Shown in pieces: positions 33,241-40,878 of a stretch of DNA of 64,000 nt. Numbering within the stretch: position 1 is the stretch's first letter; each line of letters begins with the position of its first letter. The DNA is from Sphingopyxis panaciterrulae. Lineage in GTDB: Bacteria; Pseudomonadota; Alphaproteobacteria; Sphingomonadales; Sphingomonadaceae. Position numbers and translations under genes: made by a program. Where the stretch lies: contig NZ_JACIJH010000005.1 of assembly GCF_014199295.1 (NCBI RefSeq), positions 1-64,000 on the forward strand, read 5' to 3'. A model generated the notes under the pieces. The model saw nothing but the letters and a program-made list of their open reading frames with translations, was not told the origin of the DNA and made no database searches.

Positions 33241-33888
33241 TCAAGCCAACAGCTTCTCCGCCCGCGCGCGCCAGCTTGCCGACAGCGCGTTCATGGTCGC
33301 GAGGGCGCGCAGCGCGGCGGGGTCGCGCTTGCCGGCGCCGCCGATCAGCAGGGCGAAGACTCGCTCGACCGTCCAGTCGGGGAGCGGGCGGTCGATCAGG
33401 GCGAGCGCGTCGCCGGCCGCGACCCGGCCTTCCTCCAATACCCGGTAATACCAGCCGCTGCGCCGCGTCGCGACGACGGTCGCGGGCACGCGCGGGTCGC
33501 CGAAGCGGTGCCCGAGCTTCCAGCAGGGCTGGCGGCCCTGGCTGATCTCGACCAGCGCGCTGCCGAGGCGGTAGCGATCGCCGAGGCACACATTGCCCTC
33601 GACCATCCCGCGGGTCGAGAGATTCTCCCCGAACGCGCCCGGCGCGGCGAGCAGCGAGTGAGGACCGAGCGTGTCGGTCCAGAAGGGATAATGATCGCGC
33701 GGATAATGGTGGATCGCCTTGTCGGGGCCGCCGTGGACCGACAGGTCGGCCTGCTCGTCGCCCGCGATGCCGAGGAAGCCGACGGTGTGCGGCCCTTCGA
33801 CAGGATCTTTCGCGATCGCGCTCGTCTCTCCCCCGTCGCCGAAGACGCGCGCCTTGCCGGTCAGCAGGGCGTCGATGACATGGATCAT
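33241..33888 (-). CDS. MOSC-domain protein (YiiM-like)
   Basis: A 215-residue MOSC-domain protein. Members carry the molybdenum cofactor, and YiiM works in N-hydroxylated base or hydroxylamine reduction. Motifs: GDEQADLSVHGGPDKAIHHY (conserved MOSC start), PGAFGENLSTRG, YRLGSALVEISQGRQPCWKL with the key Cys that would bind molybdenum, and RRSGWYYRVLEEG. The start at 33888 has CAGGAGG before it and overlaps the MarR stop as ATGA, so the two are translationally coupled. It therefore probably responds to the same signal as the MarR protein. Confidence 0.92.
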   Translation of the reverse strand: MIHVIDALLTGKARVFGDGGETSAIAKDPVEGPHTVGFLGIAGDEQADLSVHGGPDKAIHHYPRDHYPFWTDTLGPHSLLAAPGAFGENLSTRGMVEGNVCLGDRYRLGSALVEISQGRQPCWKLGHRFGDPRVPATVVATRRSGWYYRVLEEGRVAAGDALALIDRPLPDWTVERVFALLIGGAGKRDPAALRALATMNALSASWRARAEKLLA

Positions 33889-34436
33889 GCGGCCTCCTGT
33901 TCGACGCAGATGGCCGCGGCATCCGCGCCGTCGAGCGGCACGCCGAGCAGGCGGCAGAAATGGGGCGTTCCCGACGCGGCGTCGCGGATGAAATGCCGGC
34001 ATTCGGCGCACAGTCCGAAAGGGCGATAGGCGCGCGCGGTGAGGAATTCCTTGAGCATATGGGCGAGCAAGGGAGCGAAGGCGGCGCGGTCGGCCGCCGT
34101 CAGGCCCGCGAGCATGGCATCGGCGATGCTTTCGGGTGCCCGTCCCAGCATGGCGTGTCCCGCTTCGGTCAGCGACAGGCGCACGAGGCGCCGGTCATCC
34201 GGGTCGCCGGTGCGCTCCACCAGTCCCTTGCGCTCCAGCGCCGCGACGGTCTGCGACACCGTGCCCTTGGTCTGTCCCAGCCAGGCGGCGAGTGCGCCCG
34301 GCGTGCGCGAAAAGCGGTTCGCGATCGCCAGATAGCGCAGCGCCTGCCACTGCACGGGCTTGAGCCCCGCCGAATGGCCGTCCCCCGCGATCAGTCGCGC
34401 GGTGCGGGCCAGCAGGTCGGAAAGCGGATCGGTCAT
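33885..34436 (-). CDS. MarR-family regulator with a C-terminal four-cysteine cluster
   Basis: The 183-residue protein has a MarR winged helix (residues about 25-100; GALAAWLGQTKGTVSQTVAAL and RRLVRLSLTEAGHAML). The C-terminal extension has Cys143, Cys146, Cys161 and Cys177 plus His148 and His159 (CAECRHF, HFCRLLG). Such a set could bind zinc or an iron-sulfur cluster or act as a thiol sensor; this is inference. The start at 34436 lies just after a palindrome; an ATG at 34463 is an alternative. It is divergent from a glutaredoxin-like gene and coupled to a MOSC gene. It likely represses both directions. Confidence 0.88.
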   Translation of the reverse strand: MTDPLSDLLARTARLIAGDGHSAGLKPVQWQALRYLAIANRFSRTPGALAAWLGQTKGTVSQTVAALERKGLVERTGDPDDRRLVRLSLTEAGHAMLGRAPESIADAMLAGLTAADRAAFAPLLAHMLKEFLTARAYRPFGLCAECRHFIRDAASGTPHFCRLLGVPLDGADAAAICVEQEAA

Positions 34437-34444
34437 CCGTTTTT

Positions 34445-34461
34445 GGTATCGACTAAAAACC
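34445..34461. promoter_or_regulatory. Putative MarR operator, proximal
   Basis: GGTATCGACTAAAAACC shares the half-site GGTATCGA with the perfect palindrome 50 bases away. It lies directly before the MarR start codon at 34436. Confidence 0.55.
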
Positions 34462-34495
34462 ATTTGCGCAATCCCGGCGCGGGTGGCAGGTAAGT

Positions 34496-34512
34496 GGTAT
34501 CGAGTCGATACC
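34496..34512. promoter_or_regulatory. Putative MarR operator, perfect palindrome
   Basis: GGTATCGA-G-TCGATACC has perfect 8-bp arms around one base and sits 24 bases before the glutaredoxin-like start. A further half-site, ACTCGATAAC, follows at 34516-34525. Confidence 0.75.
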
Positions 34513-34536
34513 TAAACTCGATAACAGGAGATGATC

Positions 34537-34773
34537 ATGACCGAGAAAGCGATTTTCTATCACGCCGGATGCCGTGTTTGTGTGGACGCCGAGCAGGCGG
34601 TGGCCGACGCCATCGACCCCGCGCGCTATGACGTCGAAAGCGTTCATCTGGGCGAAGCGCCCGACCGTGTCGCCGAGGCGGAGGCCGCGGGAGTCCAGTC
34701 GGTCCCCGCGCTCGTACTCGGCGGGCTTCCCTATCACATCAACTTCGGCGCTTCGCTCGACGCGCTCAAATAG
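34537..34773 (+). CDS. Small glutaredoxin/thioredoxin-like protein
   Basis: A 78-residue protein with a minimal thioredoxin fold. The active site is HAGCRVCVDAEQ (Cys12-x2-Cys15), and the cis-proline loop is VQSVPALVLGGLPYHINFG. It is cytoplasmic, with no signal peptide, and probably reduces or shuttles thiols. The start at 34537 is 6 bases after AGGAG; an in-frame ATG lies at 34531. The MarR operators directly upstream suggest that it is the regulator's main target. Confidence 0.85.
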   Translation: MTEKAIFYHAGCRVCVDAEQAVADAIDPARYDVESVHLGEAPDRVAEAEAAGVQSVPALVLGGLPYHINFGASLDALK

Positions 34774-34797
34774 AGCCGCGCCGCGCGGGACCGGATG

Positions 34798-35121
34798 TCA
34801 GGTTCCGCGCGGTCCGAACAGGATGATCGCGGCGCCGCAGAGGCAGACGGCGGCGCCAACCAGATCCCAGCGGTCGGGCTTCGCGCCCTCGACCGCCCAC
34901 AGCCACAGCAGCGCCGCGGCGATATAGACCCCGCCATAGGCGGCATAGGCGCGCCCCGCATGGTCGGCGTCGACCAGCGTCAGCAGCCAGGCGAAGAGCG
35001 CGAGCGAGGCGAGGCCGGGCAGCAGCCACCAGGCCGACTTGTCCATCCGCAGCCACGCCCAGAAAGCGAAGCAGCCGGCGATCTCCGCGAGTGCGGCGCC
35101 GATATAGGCGAAAGCGGTCAT
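34798..35121 (-). CDS. ynfA: YnfA-family (UPF0060) membrane protein
   Basis: A 107-residue inner-membrane protein with four helices, of the YnfA/UPF0060 family related to small multidrug resistance transporters. Family marks are [20 protein letters not shown], the loop [19 protein letters not shown] and the final helix [14 protein letters not shown]. Efflux of cationic compounds has been reported for YnfA in enterobacteria. It is convergent with the glutaredoxin-like gene, 24 bases apart. Confidence 0.93.
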   Translation of the reverse strand: MTAFAYIGAALAEIAGCFAFWAWLRMDKSAWWLLPGLASLALFAWLLTLVDADHAGRAYAAYGGVYIAAALLWLWAVEGAKPDRWDLVGAAVCLCGAAIILFGPRGT

Positions 35122-35184
35122 GCTTCACCGTGGCGCGCGGATAGCGGAAAGGGAAGGGGGTTGTGGCGTCGAGGACTGCCAAAG

Positions 35185-35302
35185 CCCTCTCCCCTTCAGG
35201 GGAGAGGGTTGGGAGAGGGGGCCATAGCGCGCCTTGCCCCTCTCAACTTCGGCTAGCGAGCAAGCTCGCAAGCCTGCGTATCTCTCCCCTGAAGGGGAGA
35301 GA
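35185..35302. repeat. Family D repeat with mini-hairpin GCGAGC-AA-GCTCGC
   Basis: The outer hairpins CCCTCTCCCCTTCAGGGGAG and CTCTCCCCTGAAGGGGAGAG flank the hairpin at 35256-35269. The gap 35122-35388 contains this repeat and the terminator at 35325. Confidence 0.92.
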
Positions 35303-35324
35303 GCGGCGACCGATTGTATCTTCC

Positions 35325-35360
35325 AAAGAAAAAGGGGCGGCCCCGCGGGACCGCCCCTTT
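35325..35360 (-). terminator. Rho-independent terminator of the outer-membrane protein gene
   Basis: Arms AAAGGGGCGG (35331-35340) and CCGCCCCTTT (35351-35360) are followed on the minus strand by TTTTTCTTT. Confidence 0.9.
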
Positions 35361-35388
35361 CCGTTCTTTTGTCTTCCGTCCGAAAGGA

Positions 35389-35847
35389 TCAGAAGGCGAC
35401 GCCGATGCCGGCCGCGAAGGTGTCGAAGTCGCTGAAGTTGCCGATGAACTGGTGGCGATATTCGACCTTGGCATAGGTGTTGGCGCCCAGACGGTGCTGG
35501 TAGCCGACGCCCGCATAGGGATCGTCGATGTCGCTGAAGGTGTAGCCGCCGGTGACATAGGCCTTGCCCGCGGTGCCGACCTTCGCGCCGACGCGGCCGC
35601 CGGCCGAGAACTGGACATCAAAGCCGTTCTTGAGCACCTTGTCGCCCGCGATTTCGGCGCCCGCGAAGGTCGTCGAACCCAGGTCGAAGTCATAGCCGAC
35701 GGCGGCGCCGAGGGTCGCGTCGTCGAGGCCCGAGCCGGTCACATAGCCGCCACGCACTTCGGCGCGGATTTCGCCGCCGTCGGCGGCCATGGCGGGAACA
35801 GCAACGACGGCCGAGAGGAGAGCGGCTGCAACTGCGAACTTCTTCAT
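35389..35847 (-). CDS. Small outer-membrane beta-barrel porin-like protein
   Basis: A 152-residue protein with a signal peptide (MKKFAVAAALLSAVVAVPAMA) and alternating aromatic beta strands (VGYDFDLGSTTFAGAEI, AYVTGGYTFSDIDD, YAKVEYRHQF). It ends in GIGVAF with the terminal Phe used by BamA for outer-membrane insertion. This is an eight-strand OmpA/OprG-like small barrel of the opacity-porin type. It is probably well expressed: it has its own terminator and an AAAGGAATAG leader. A short palindrome lies 84 bases upstream. Confidence 0.88.
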   Translation of the reverse strand: MKKFAVAAALLSAVVAVPAMAADGGEIRAEVRGGYVTGSGLDDATLGAAVGYDFDLGSTTFAGAEIAGDKVLKNGFDVQFSAGGRVGAKVGTAGKAYVTGGYTFSDIDDPYAGVGYQHRLGANTYAKVEYRHQFIGNFSDFDTFAAGIGVAF

Positions 35848-35930
35848 TTTCTATTCCTTTTCTTTGAACCGGGTCACGCCCTTTGGGTCGCGGCCCGGGC
35901 CCTAAATGGCGTTCGCGCCTGTCGCTTCAA

Positions 35931-35945
35931 TGAACGCATCGTTCA
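35931..35945. promoter_or_regulatory. Palindrome upstream of the outer-membrane protein gene
   Basis: TGAACG-CAT-CGTTCA has perfect 6-bp arms, extended imperfectly by AA/ATT on the sides. It could be an operator or part of a 5' leader. No known consensus is matched. Confidence 0.35.
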
Positions 35946-36053
35946 GATTGTGACAATTTCCTTACCTGTGTTATTTTTACCACACGGTACAGAAGGCGCA
36001 TGGGGATTTATCGCGCTTTTTCAAGCGCAAAACGAAGCGGCAATATCGAAAAT

Positions 36054-37292
36054 TCAGCCCAGCGCGGCCTGTTTTTCCGCGGCGATGCGGTCGAGTTCGG
36101 CGCGGGTCGGCCTGGTCGCGGCGCTCTTGAGCTGGCCGCAGGCGGCCATGATGTCGCGCCCGCGCGGGGTACGGATCGGAGCGGAGATGCCGGCTTCGAA
36201 AATCAGGTTGCTGAACGCGCGTACCCGCTCGGGCGACGAGCATTCATAGGGCGCGCCGGGCCAGGGGTTGAAGGGGATCAGGTTGACCTTCGCGGGCAGC
36301 TTGTACTGCTTGATGAGCCGAACCAGCTCGCGCGCATCGGCGTCGCTGTCGTTCTTGTCCTTCAGCATCACATATTCGAAGGTGATGCGCCGCGCATTGT
36401 TGGCGCCGGGATAGGCGGCGCAGGCCGCGAGCAGGTCCTCGATGCCATATTTGCGGTTGAGCGGCACGATCTCGTCTCGCACCTCTTTGTTCACCGCGTG
36501 GAGCGAGACCGCGAGGTTGACCCCGATCTCTTCGCCCGCGCGCGCCATCATCGGGACGACGCCGCTGGTCGACAGGGTGATGCGCCGCTTCGACAGCGCG
36601 AGGCCGTCGCCGTCCATGACGATTTTGAGCGCGCCCTTGACCTCGTCGAAATTATAGAGCGGCTCGCCCATGCCCATCATCACGATGTTGGTGAGCATAC
36701 GGCCGTCGGCGGTGTAGTGACCGGCGTCGTCGTCCTCGTCGTCGGCATCGGGGGCCGACGCCATCGTCCCCTTCGGCCATTCGCCCAGCGCGTCGCGCGC
36801 GAGCAGCACTTGCCCGACGATCTCGCCCGCGGTCAGGTTGCGGACGAGGCGCATCGTGCCGGTGTGGCAGAAGCGGCAGTTGAGGGTGCAGCCGACCTGG
36901 CTCGACACGCAGAGCGTTCCGCGGTCGGCGTCGGGGATGAACACCATCTCATATTCCTGGCCGTCGGCAGCGGCGAGCAGCCATTTGCGGGTTCCGTCGT
37001 TCGACACCTGCGCCTCGCGCACCGTCGGGCGGCCGACGATGAAACGCTCGGTCAGCCAGGGGCGCATCGCCTTGGCGATGTCGGTCATCGCGTCGAATTC
37101 GGTGACGCCGCGGTGATAGATCCAGTGCCAGATCTGCTTGCCGCGCAGCTTCGCCGCCTTGGCGTCGAGCCCGGCTTCTTCGAGCGCGCCGCGAATCCCC
37201 TCGCGCGTCAGGCCGACGAGGTCGACGCGATTGCCGCCGCGCAGCGGAACGGTGCCGGTGATGACCGGGTCGATATGGCCGGGGATCTGCAT
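36054..37292 (-). CDS. rlmN: RlmN, 23S rRNA A2503 / tRNA A37 methyltransferase
   Basis: A radical-SAM enzyme that adds C2-methyl groups to A2503 of 23S rRNA and A37 of some tRNAs. The 412-residue protein has the cluster motif [62 protein letters not shown], and the second catalytic Cys in [10 protein letters not shown]. An acidic insertion ([15 protein letters not shown]) lies after the cluster region. The start at 37292 was taken from the family N-terminus, because the longer frame upstream is a family D repeat. Confidence 0.95.
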   Translation of the reverse strand: MQIPGHIDPVITGTVPLRGGNRVDLVGLTREGIRGALEEAGLDAKAAKLRGKQIWHWIYHRGVTEFDAMTDIAKAMRPWLTERFIVGRPTVREAQVSNDGTRKWLLAAADGQEYEMVFIPDADRGTLCVSSQVGCTLNCRFCHTGTMRLVRNLTAGEIVGQVLLARDALGEWPKGTMASAPDADDEDDDAGHYTADGRMLTNIVMMGMGEPLYNFDEVKGALKIVMDGDGLALSKRRITLSTSGVVPMMARAGEEIGVNLAVSLHAVNKEVRDEIVPLNRKYGIEDLLAACAAYPGANNARRITFEYVMLKDKNDSDADARELVRLIKQYKLPAKVNLIPFNPWPGAPYECSSPERVRAFSNLIFEAGISAPIRTPRGRDIMAACGQLKSAATRPTRAELDRIAAEKQAALG

Positions 37293-37338
37293 GATGCGCG
37301 CGCATATAGGGAGGAAGGGCGGTTTGCGCAATGCAAAG

Positions 37339-37460
37339 CCCCTCCCCTTCAGGGGAGGGGTTGGGGTGGGGCCGTCGGCCTTGCGCAAGGTCGACGGCCC
37401 CACCCGCTGCGACTAACGAACAAGTTCGTAAGTCTCGCTGCCCTCCCCTGAAGGGGAGGG
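37339..37460. repeat. Family D repeat with mini-hairpin ACGAAC-AA-GTTCGT
   Basis: The hairpins CCCTCCCCTTCAGGGGAGGG and CCCTCCCCTGAAGGGGAGGG flank GGGGCCGTCGGCCTTGCGC, which pairs with GGTCGACGGCCCC. The mini-hairpin is at 37416-37429. Confidence 0.93.
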
Positions 37461-37466
37461 TGTAGA

Positions 37467-38210
37467 TTAGAGCGTCTTCAGAAACGCCAGCCGTTCGGCG
37501 ACCGCGCCGTCGGCTTCGGCGTTGCGCAGCGGCAGGACATTCTGAACGAGGATTTCGGCCGGTGTCGGCCCTACCGCGAGCAATGTCATCACCTCGTCGG
37601 CGAAGGCGTCGAGCGGCATATAACCCTCGCGCGTCGATTGCCCCGGGGTCAGTTCGGTGCGCACCGCGGGTGGGACGAGTTCGATCACCTCGACCTTGCC
37701 CTCCAGTTGGACGCGCAGCGCCTGGGTATAGCTGTGTAGCGCCGCCTTGGTCGCCGAATAGGTCGGTGCCTTGGGCAGCGGCACGAAGGCGAGGCCCGAG
37801 GTGACGTTGACGATCGCGCTGTCGGACGCGGCCGCGAGATGATCGACCAGCGCGTCGGTCAGCCGGATCGGGCCAAGCAGGTTGGTGACGATCGTCGTCT
37901 CGGCATCGGTCAGGTCGCGCTCGGCGTCGATCGCCTCGAACGGCATGATGCCGGCGTTGTTGACGAGGATGTTGAGCGCCGGAAATTTTGCGATCACCTC
38001 TTGCGCGAAGGCGGCGATGGCGTCGGGATCGGTGACGTCGAGGGGCATCGCGTGCAGGTTCGCGCGGCCCGCGACCGCGGCCTCCAGCTTCGCCGCGTTG
38101 CGGCCGGTGACGATGACGGTGTTGCCCGCATCGTGCCAGCGCTGCGCGAGCGCGAGCCCGATGCCCGAGCCGCCGCCGGAGAGGAGGATGGTGTTGCCTT
38201 TGGTCTTCAT
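37467..38210 (-). CDS. SDR-family oxidoreductase (DltE-like)
   Basis: A 247-residue classical short-chain dehydrogenase. The N-terminal LSGGGSGIGLALAQRW binds the cofactor, NNAGIMPFEA follows near residue 85, the catalytic serine lies in VNVTSGLAFVPL, and YSATKAALHSYTQAL carries Tyr and Lys. It resembles the DltE/YdfG-like group. It is divergent from a HxlR regulator that probably controls it in response to electrophiles or quinones, as is usual for HxlR-oxidoreductase pairs; this is inference. The substrate is unknown. Confidence 0.9.
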   Translation of the reverse strand: MKTKGNTILLSGGGSGIGLALAQRWHDAGNTVIVTGRNAAKLEAAVAGRANLHAMPLDVTDPDAIAAFAQEVIAKFPALNILVNNAGIMPFEAIDAERDLTDAETTIVTNLLGPIRLTDALVDHLAAASDSAIVNVTSGLAFVPLPKAPTYSATKAALHSYTQALRVQLEGKVEVIELVPPAVRTELTPGQSTREGYMPLDAFADEVMTLLAVGPTPAEILVQNVLPLRNAEADGAVAERLAFLKTL

Positions 38211-38256
38211 GGGGAGGTCCTCGCTTGGGGGTGGTGAGGGGGCCTATTTATGCCTA

Positions 38257-38275
38257 TACTCTCCAAAGGAAAGTA
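38257..38275. promoter_or_regulatory. Putative HxlR operator
   Basis: TACTCTCC-AAA-GGAAAGTA is a near-perfect inverted repeat in the space between the SDR and HxlR genes, nested in the wider repeat GCCTA/TAGGC (38252-38278). Its TACT/AGTA ends recall YodB-type sites. Confidence 0.6.
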
Positions 38276-38326
38276 GGCACCCGAAAGTGCTATAGTTACC
38301 TAAAAGAGAGAAATGGATTTTCCAGG

Positions 38327-38719
38327 ATGCCGCAGACTGAAAAGCGATCCTACGACCCCGAGGCGCCGGTCGATCCGCGCGTCGAAACGCTGGTCAACGA
38401 GCTGATCGGGCGAGTCGCCGACAAATGGACGCTGCTGGTGCTCGAGGAACTGGACGAGCACGGCACCTGCCGCTTCACCCGCCTCGCCCAGCTCGTTCCG
38501 GGCATCAGCCAGAAGATGCTGACTCAGACGCTGCGCGCGATGGAGCGCGACGGGCTGGTTCATCGCAAGGTTCACCCGGTCATCCCGCCCAAGGTCGAAT
38601 ATAGCCTGACCGCGCTCGGCCAGAGCCTGGGCGAGGCCTTTTGCGGCGTGTGGCACTGGGCCGAAGCGCATCTGTGCGAAGTGGAAGCGGCGCGAACGGC
38701 GTTCGACACGCGCGATTGA
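38327..38719 (+). CDS. HxlR-family transcriptional regulator
   Basis: The 130-residue winged-helix protein has the HxlR pattern: LIGRVADKWTLLVLEEL, RFTRLAQLVPGISQKMLTQTLRAM with the recognition helix, then GLVHRKVHPVIPPKVEYSLTALGQSL. No N-terminal Cys typical of YodB/HypR sensors is seen, but Cys occurs in GTCRF and AFCGV. The start at 38327 fits the family length. It is divergent from the SDR gene and followed 13 bases later by a methyltransferase gene with its own GAAGGAG site. Confidence 0.92.
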   Translation: MPQTEKRSYDPEAPVDPRVETLVNELIGRVADKWTLLVLEELDEHGTCRFTRLAQLVPGISQKMLTQTLRAMERDGLVHRKVHPVIPPKVEYSLTALGQSLGEAFCGVWHWAEAHLCEVEAARTAFDTRD

Positions 38720-38732
38720 AGGAGCCCCGCCG

Positions 38733-39434
38733 ATGGATACGCCGCAAGATCCTCCACCGATGCCGCCGGCAAAGATCATCGTCTATGCGATCACCCTGCC
38801 GCTTTCGCTGCTGCTGCTGATCTTCTGGCCCGCGGGTTCGCTCGGCTGGCGGCCGGGCTGGCTGTTCGTCGCCATCGTGGTGATCGGCTTCGGCGTGTCG
38901 GGGCTCGTCCTCGCGCGCGTCAATCCGGTGATCTACCGCGCGCGCAGCCGGTTCCAGCCGGGGACGAAGGGGTGGGACAAGGCGCTGCTCGCGGTCATCC
39001 TGCCCGCGATGGTCGCGATCCTGCCGGTCGCGGCGCTCGATGCGGGGCGTTTTCGCTGGTCGCATGTGCCGCTCTGGCTCGTCGCCGGGGGCTATGCCGC
39101 GCTGCTCGCGGGGATTGCGGTCACCGCGTGGGCGCAGGCGGTCAATCCCTTCTTCGAGCCCGGAGTGCGCATCCAGTCCGAACGGCACCAGCGGGTGATC
39201 GACAGCGGGCCGTATCGCGCGATACGGCATCCCGGCTATTCCGCCGCGATCCTGCTTTTCGTCGGCATGGCGCTCGCGCTCGGCAGCCTGTGGGGGCTGG
39301 TTCCGGCGCTGGTGGCGAGCGGCGTGCTGATCCTGCGCACGGCGTGGGAGGATCGGCTGCTGCAGCGCGAGCTGCAGGGCTATTCCGCCTATGCCGCGCG
39401 CGTGCGCTGGCGGCTGCTGCCCGGCGTCTGGTAG
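38733..39434 (+). CDS. Isoprenylcysteine methyltransferase-like (ICMT/PEMT) membrane protein
   Basis: A 233-residue membrane protein of the methyltransferase family related to eukaryotic ICMT and phospholipid methyltransferases. It has about five helices and the C-terminal SAM-binding core VIDSGPYRAIRHPGYSAAI, then EDRLLQRELQGYSAYAARVRWRLLPGVW across the last 28 residues. The substrate is a small molecule or lipid, unknown. GAAGGAGCCCCGCCG precedes the start. It forms one transcript with the HxlR gene. Confidence 0.88.
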   Translation: MDTPQDPPPMPPAKIIVYAITLPLSLLLLIFWPAGSLGWRPGWLFVAIVVIGFGVSGLVLARVNPVIYRARSRFQPGTKGWDKALLAVILPAMVAILPVAALDAGRFRWSHVPLWLVAGGYAALLAGIAVTAWAQAVNPFFEPGVRIQSERHQRVIDSGPYRAIRHPGYSAAILLFVGMALALGSLWGLVPALVASGVLILRTAWEDRLLQRELQGYSAYAARVRWRLLPGVW

Positions 39435-39440
39435 CGCCGG

Positions 39441-39770
39441 TCACTTCGCCCGGGTGGTGACGCGGATCGGCCGAGCCCGCGTCGCGTCGGCGATGACCTG
39501 CTCGGCTTCGGCCGAGGCGAGGGCACGGGTGTCGCGGCGGCATTCGCGGACGTCGTTCCTGCCTTCGAGGTCATAGTCGGGGGCGGTGCCGCAGACGGCG
39601 ATGACCGCGCGCCAGATCCGGCGGTCGAGCGTTTTGACGCCCTTGTGAGTCGCGAGGTCGAGGTCGGCGTGGGCGACCACGGCGGTTCGCGGCGCGGAGG
39701 CGGGTTGGGCGGTTGCAGGCTGGGCGAGGAACGCGGCAGCGAGGGCGGCGAGGATCGGAAGCTTGGTCAT
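39441..39770 (-). CDS. UrcA-family exported protein
   Basis: The 109-residue protein has a signal peptide (MTKLPILAALAAAFLAQPATA) and the UrcA pattern: VVAHADLDLATHKGVKTLDRRI, followed by RAVIAVCG and a second Cys in VRECRRD. A disulfide between the two cysteines is likely in the periplasm. UrcA proteins are found mainly in sphingomonads and relatives, and their function is unknown. GGAGATATAGG precedes the start at 39770. It is divergent from a LysR gene. Confidence 0.88.
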   Translation of the reverse strand: MTKLPILAALAAAFLAQPATAQPASAPRTAVVAHADLDLATHKGVKTLDRRIWRAVIAVCGTAPDYDLEGRNDVRECRRDTRALASAEAEQVIADATRARPIRVTTRAK

Positions 39771-39869
39771 CCTATATCTCCATCGGCCGGCTGTCGGGAG
39801 GGGAGGAAGCCGGTGAGACGAGAGATAAGCCCCGGCTCGCCGCGCGAGGAGCAACGATGTTGCGCGACT

Positions 39870-39889
39870 ATTCTGCAAAATTGCAGAAT
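39870..39889. promoter_or_regulatory. Putative LysR operator
   Basis: ATTCTGCAA-AA-TTGCAGAAT has perfect 9-bp arms and lies 33 bases before the LysR start, 100 bases before the UrcA start. Autoregulation and control of the divergent gene are inferred. Confidence 0.65.
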
Positions 39890-39921
39890 GCGGTTTTCGG
39901 CCCTATCACGCACAAGACATC

Positions 39922-40803
39922 ATGTTCGACTGGAACGACCTGAGATATTTCCTGTGCGTTGCGGAGTGCGGCAGCACGCTCGCCGCGGCACAGGCGCTGC
40001 GCGTCAGCCAGACGACGGTGGCGCGGCGCATCGCGGCGCTGGAGGCGGCGACGGGCCTGGCCCTGTTCGAACGCCGGCAGGCGGGCTATGCGCTGACCCC
40101 GGTTGGCGAGGCGATGCTGGCGAGCGCGATGGCGGTGCGCGATGCCGCCGACCGCTTCGACGCCGCGGCGGGCGCCCGCTCGCGCGACGCGGGGGGCACG
40201 GTCAGCGTGACGGCGATGGAGATTTTCGCGATCACGGTGCTGCCGCCGATTCTGCGCGACCTGCGCGCGGCGCACCCCGAAATCCACATCCACCTCGACA
40301 GTTCGGACGAGCCGCGCGACCTCGCCGCCGGCGCGGCGGACATCGCGATCCGCAGCAGCAAGCAGCCGGCGGGCGCGGGCCTCGTCGGGCGGCGCATCGC
40401 CGACAATCCGTGGACCGTCTATTGCAGTCGCGACTATGCCGAGTTGCACGGCATCCCGCACGGCCGCGAGGAACTGGCCGCGCACCCCTTCATCGGCGGC
40501 GGCGGGTCGGTCTGGGAACCCTATCAGGCCTGGCTGCGGCAATATGGGTTCGAGGAGTCGGTGGTCATGCAATATGGATCGGCGGCGGGCCTGCTCGCCG
40601 GCGTGCGCTCGGGCATGGGGCTGACCATCCTGCCCGCCTTCCTCGCCGACCGCGAACCCGACCTCGTCCGCTGCATTCCGCCCAAGACCGACGATACGAC
40701 GGGCCTGTGGCTGCTGACCCACGAGCGGCTGCGCCACGTGCCGCGGGTGCGAACCGTGCTCGATTTCCTGGCGCGCGCGCTGACGCGGCTGGGGCGGGAT
40801 TAG
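39922..40803 (+). CDS. LysR-family transcriptional regulator
   Basis: A 293-residue LysR regulator. The N-terminal winged helix (DLRYFLCVAECGSTLAAAQA, VSQTTVARRIAALEAATG, LFERRQAGYALTPVGE) is followed by a two-lobed effector domain (VSVTAMEIFAITVLPPILRD; FIGGGGSVWEPYQAWL). It begins MFDWNDLRYFL, the usual start for this subgroup of LysR proteins. The effector and target are unknown. The strong palindrome just upstream fits autoregulation. The neighbouring UrcA gene is a candidate target. Confidence 0.93.
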   Translation: MFDWNDLRYFLCVAECGSTLAAAQALRVSQTTVARRIAALEAATGLALFERRQAGYALTPVGEAMLASAMAVRDAADRFDAAAGARSRDAGGTVSVTAMEIFAITVLPPILRDLRAAHPEIHIHLDSSDEPRDLAAGAADIAIRSSKQPAGAGLVGRRIADNPWTVYCSRDYAELHGIPHGREELAAHPFIGGGGSVWEPYQAWLRQYGFEESVVMQYGSAAGLLAGVRSGMGLTILPAFLADREPDLVRCIPPKTDDTTGLWLLTHERLRHVPRVRTVLDFLARALTRLGRD

Positions 40804-40813
40804 GAGCCACGCC

Positions 40814-40841
40814 CGTCATTCCCGCTTTCGCGGGAATGACG
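40814..40841. repeat. Family C repeat, short copy
   Basis: CGTCATTCCCGCTTTCGCGG and its continuation form a perfect hairpin of 28 bases ending AATGACG, in the gap between the convergent LysR and IalB-like genes. Confidence 0.85.
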
Positions 40842-40878
40842 AAGGGAAGGGGCGGTCGTGGCCTTGGGGGACGGGCGC

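Noticed and set aside
37293..37403. In-frame 5' extension of rlmN
   Set aside because: The added codons lie in a family D repeat and do not resemble RlmN.
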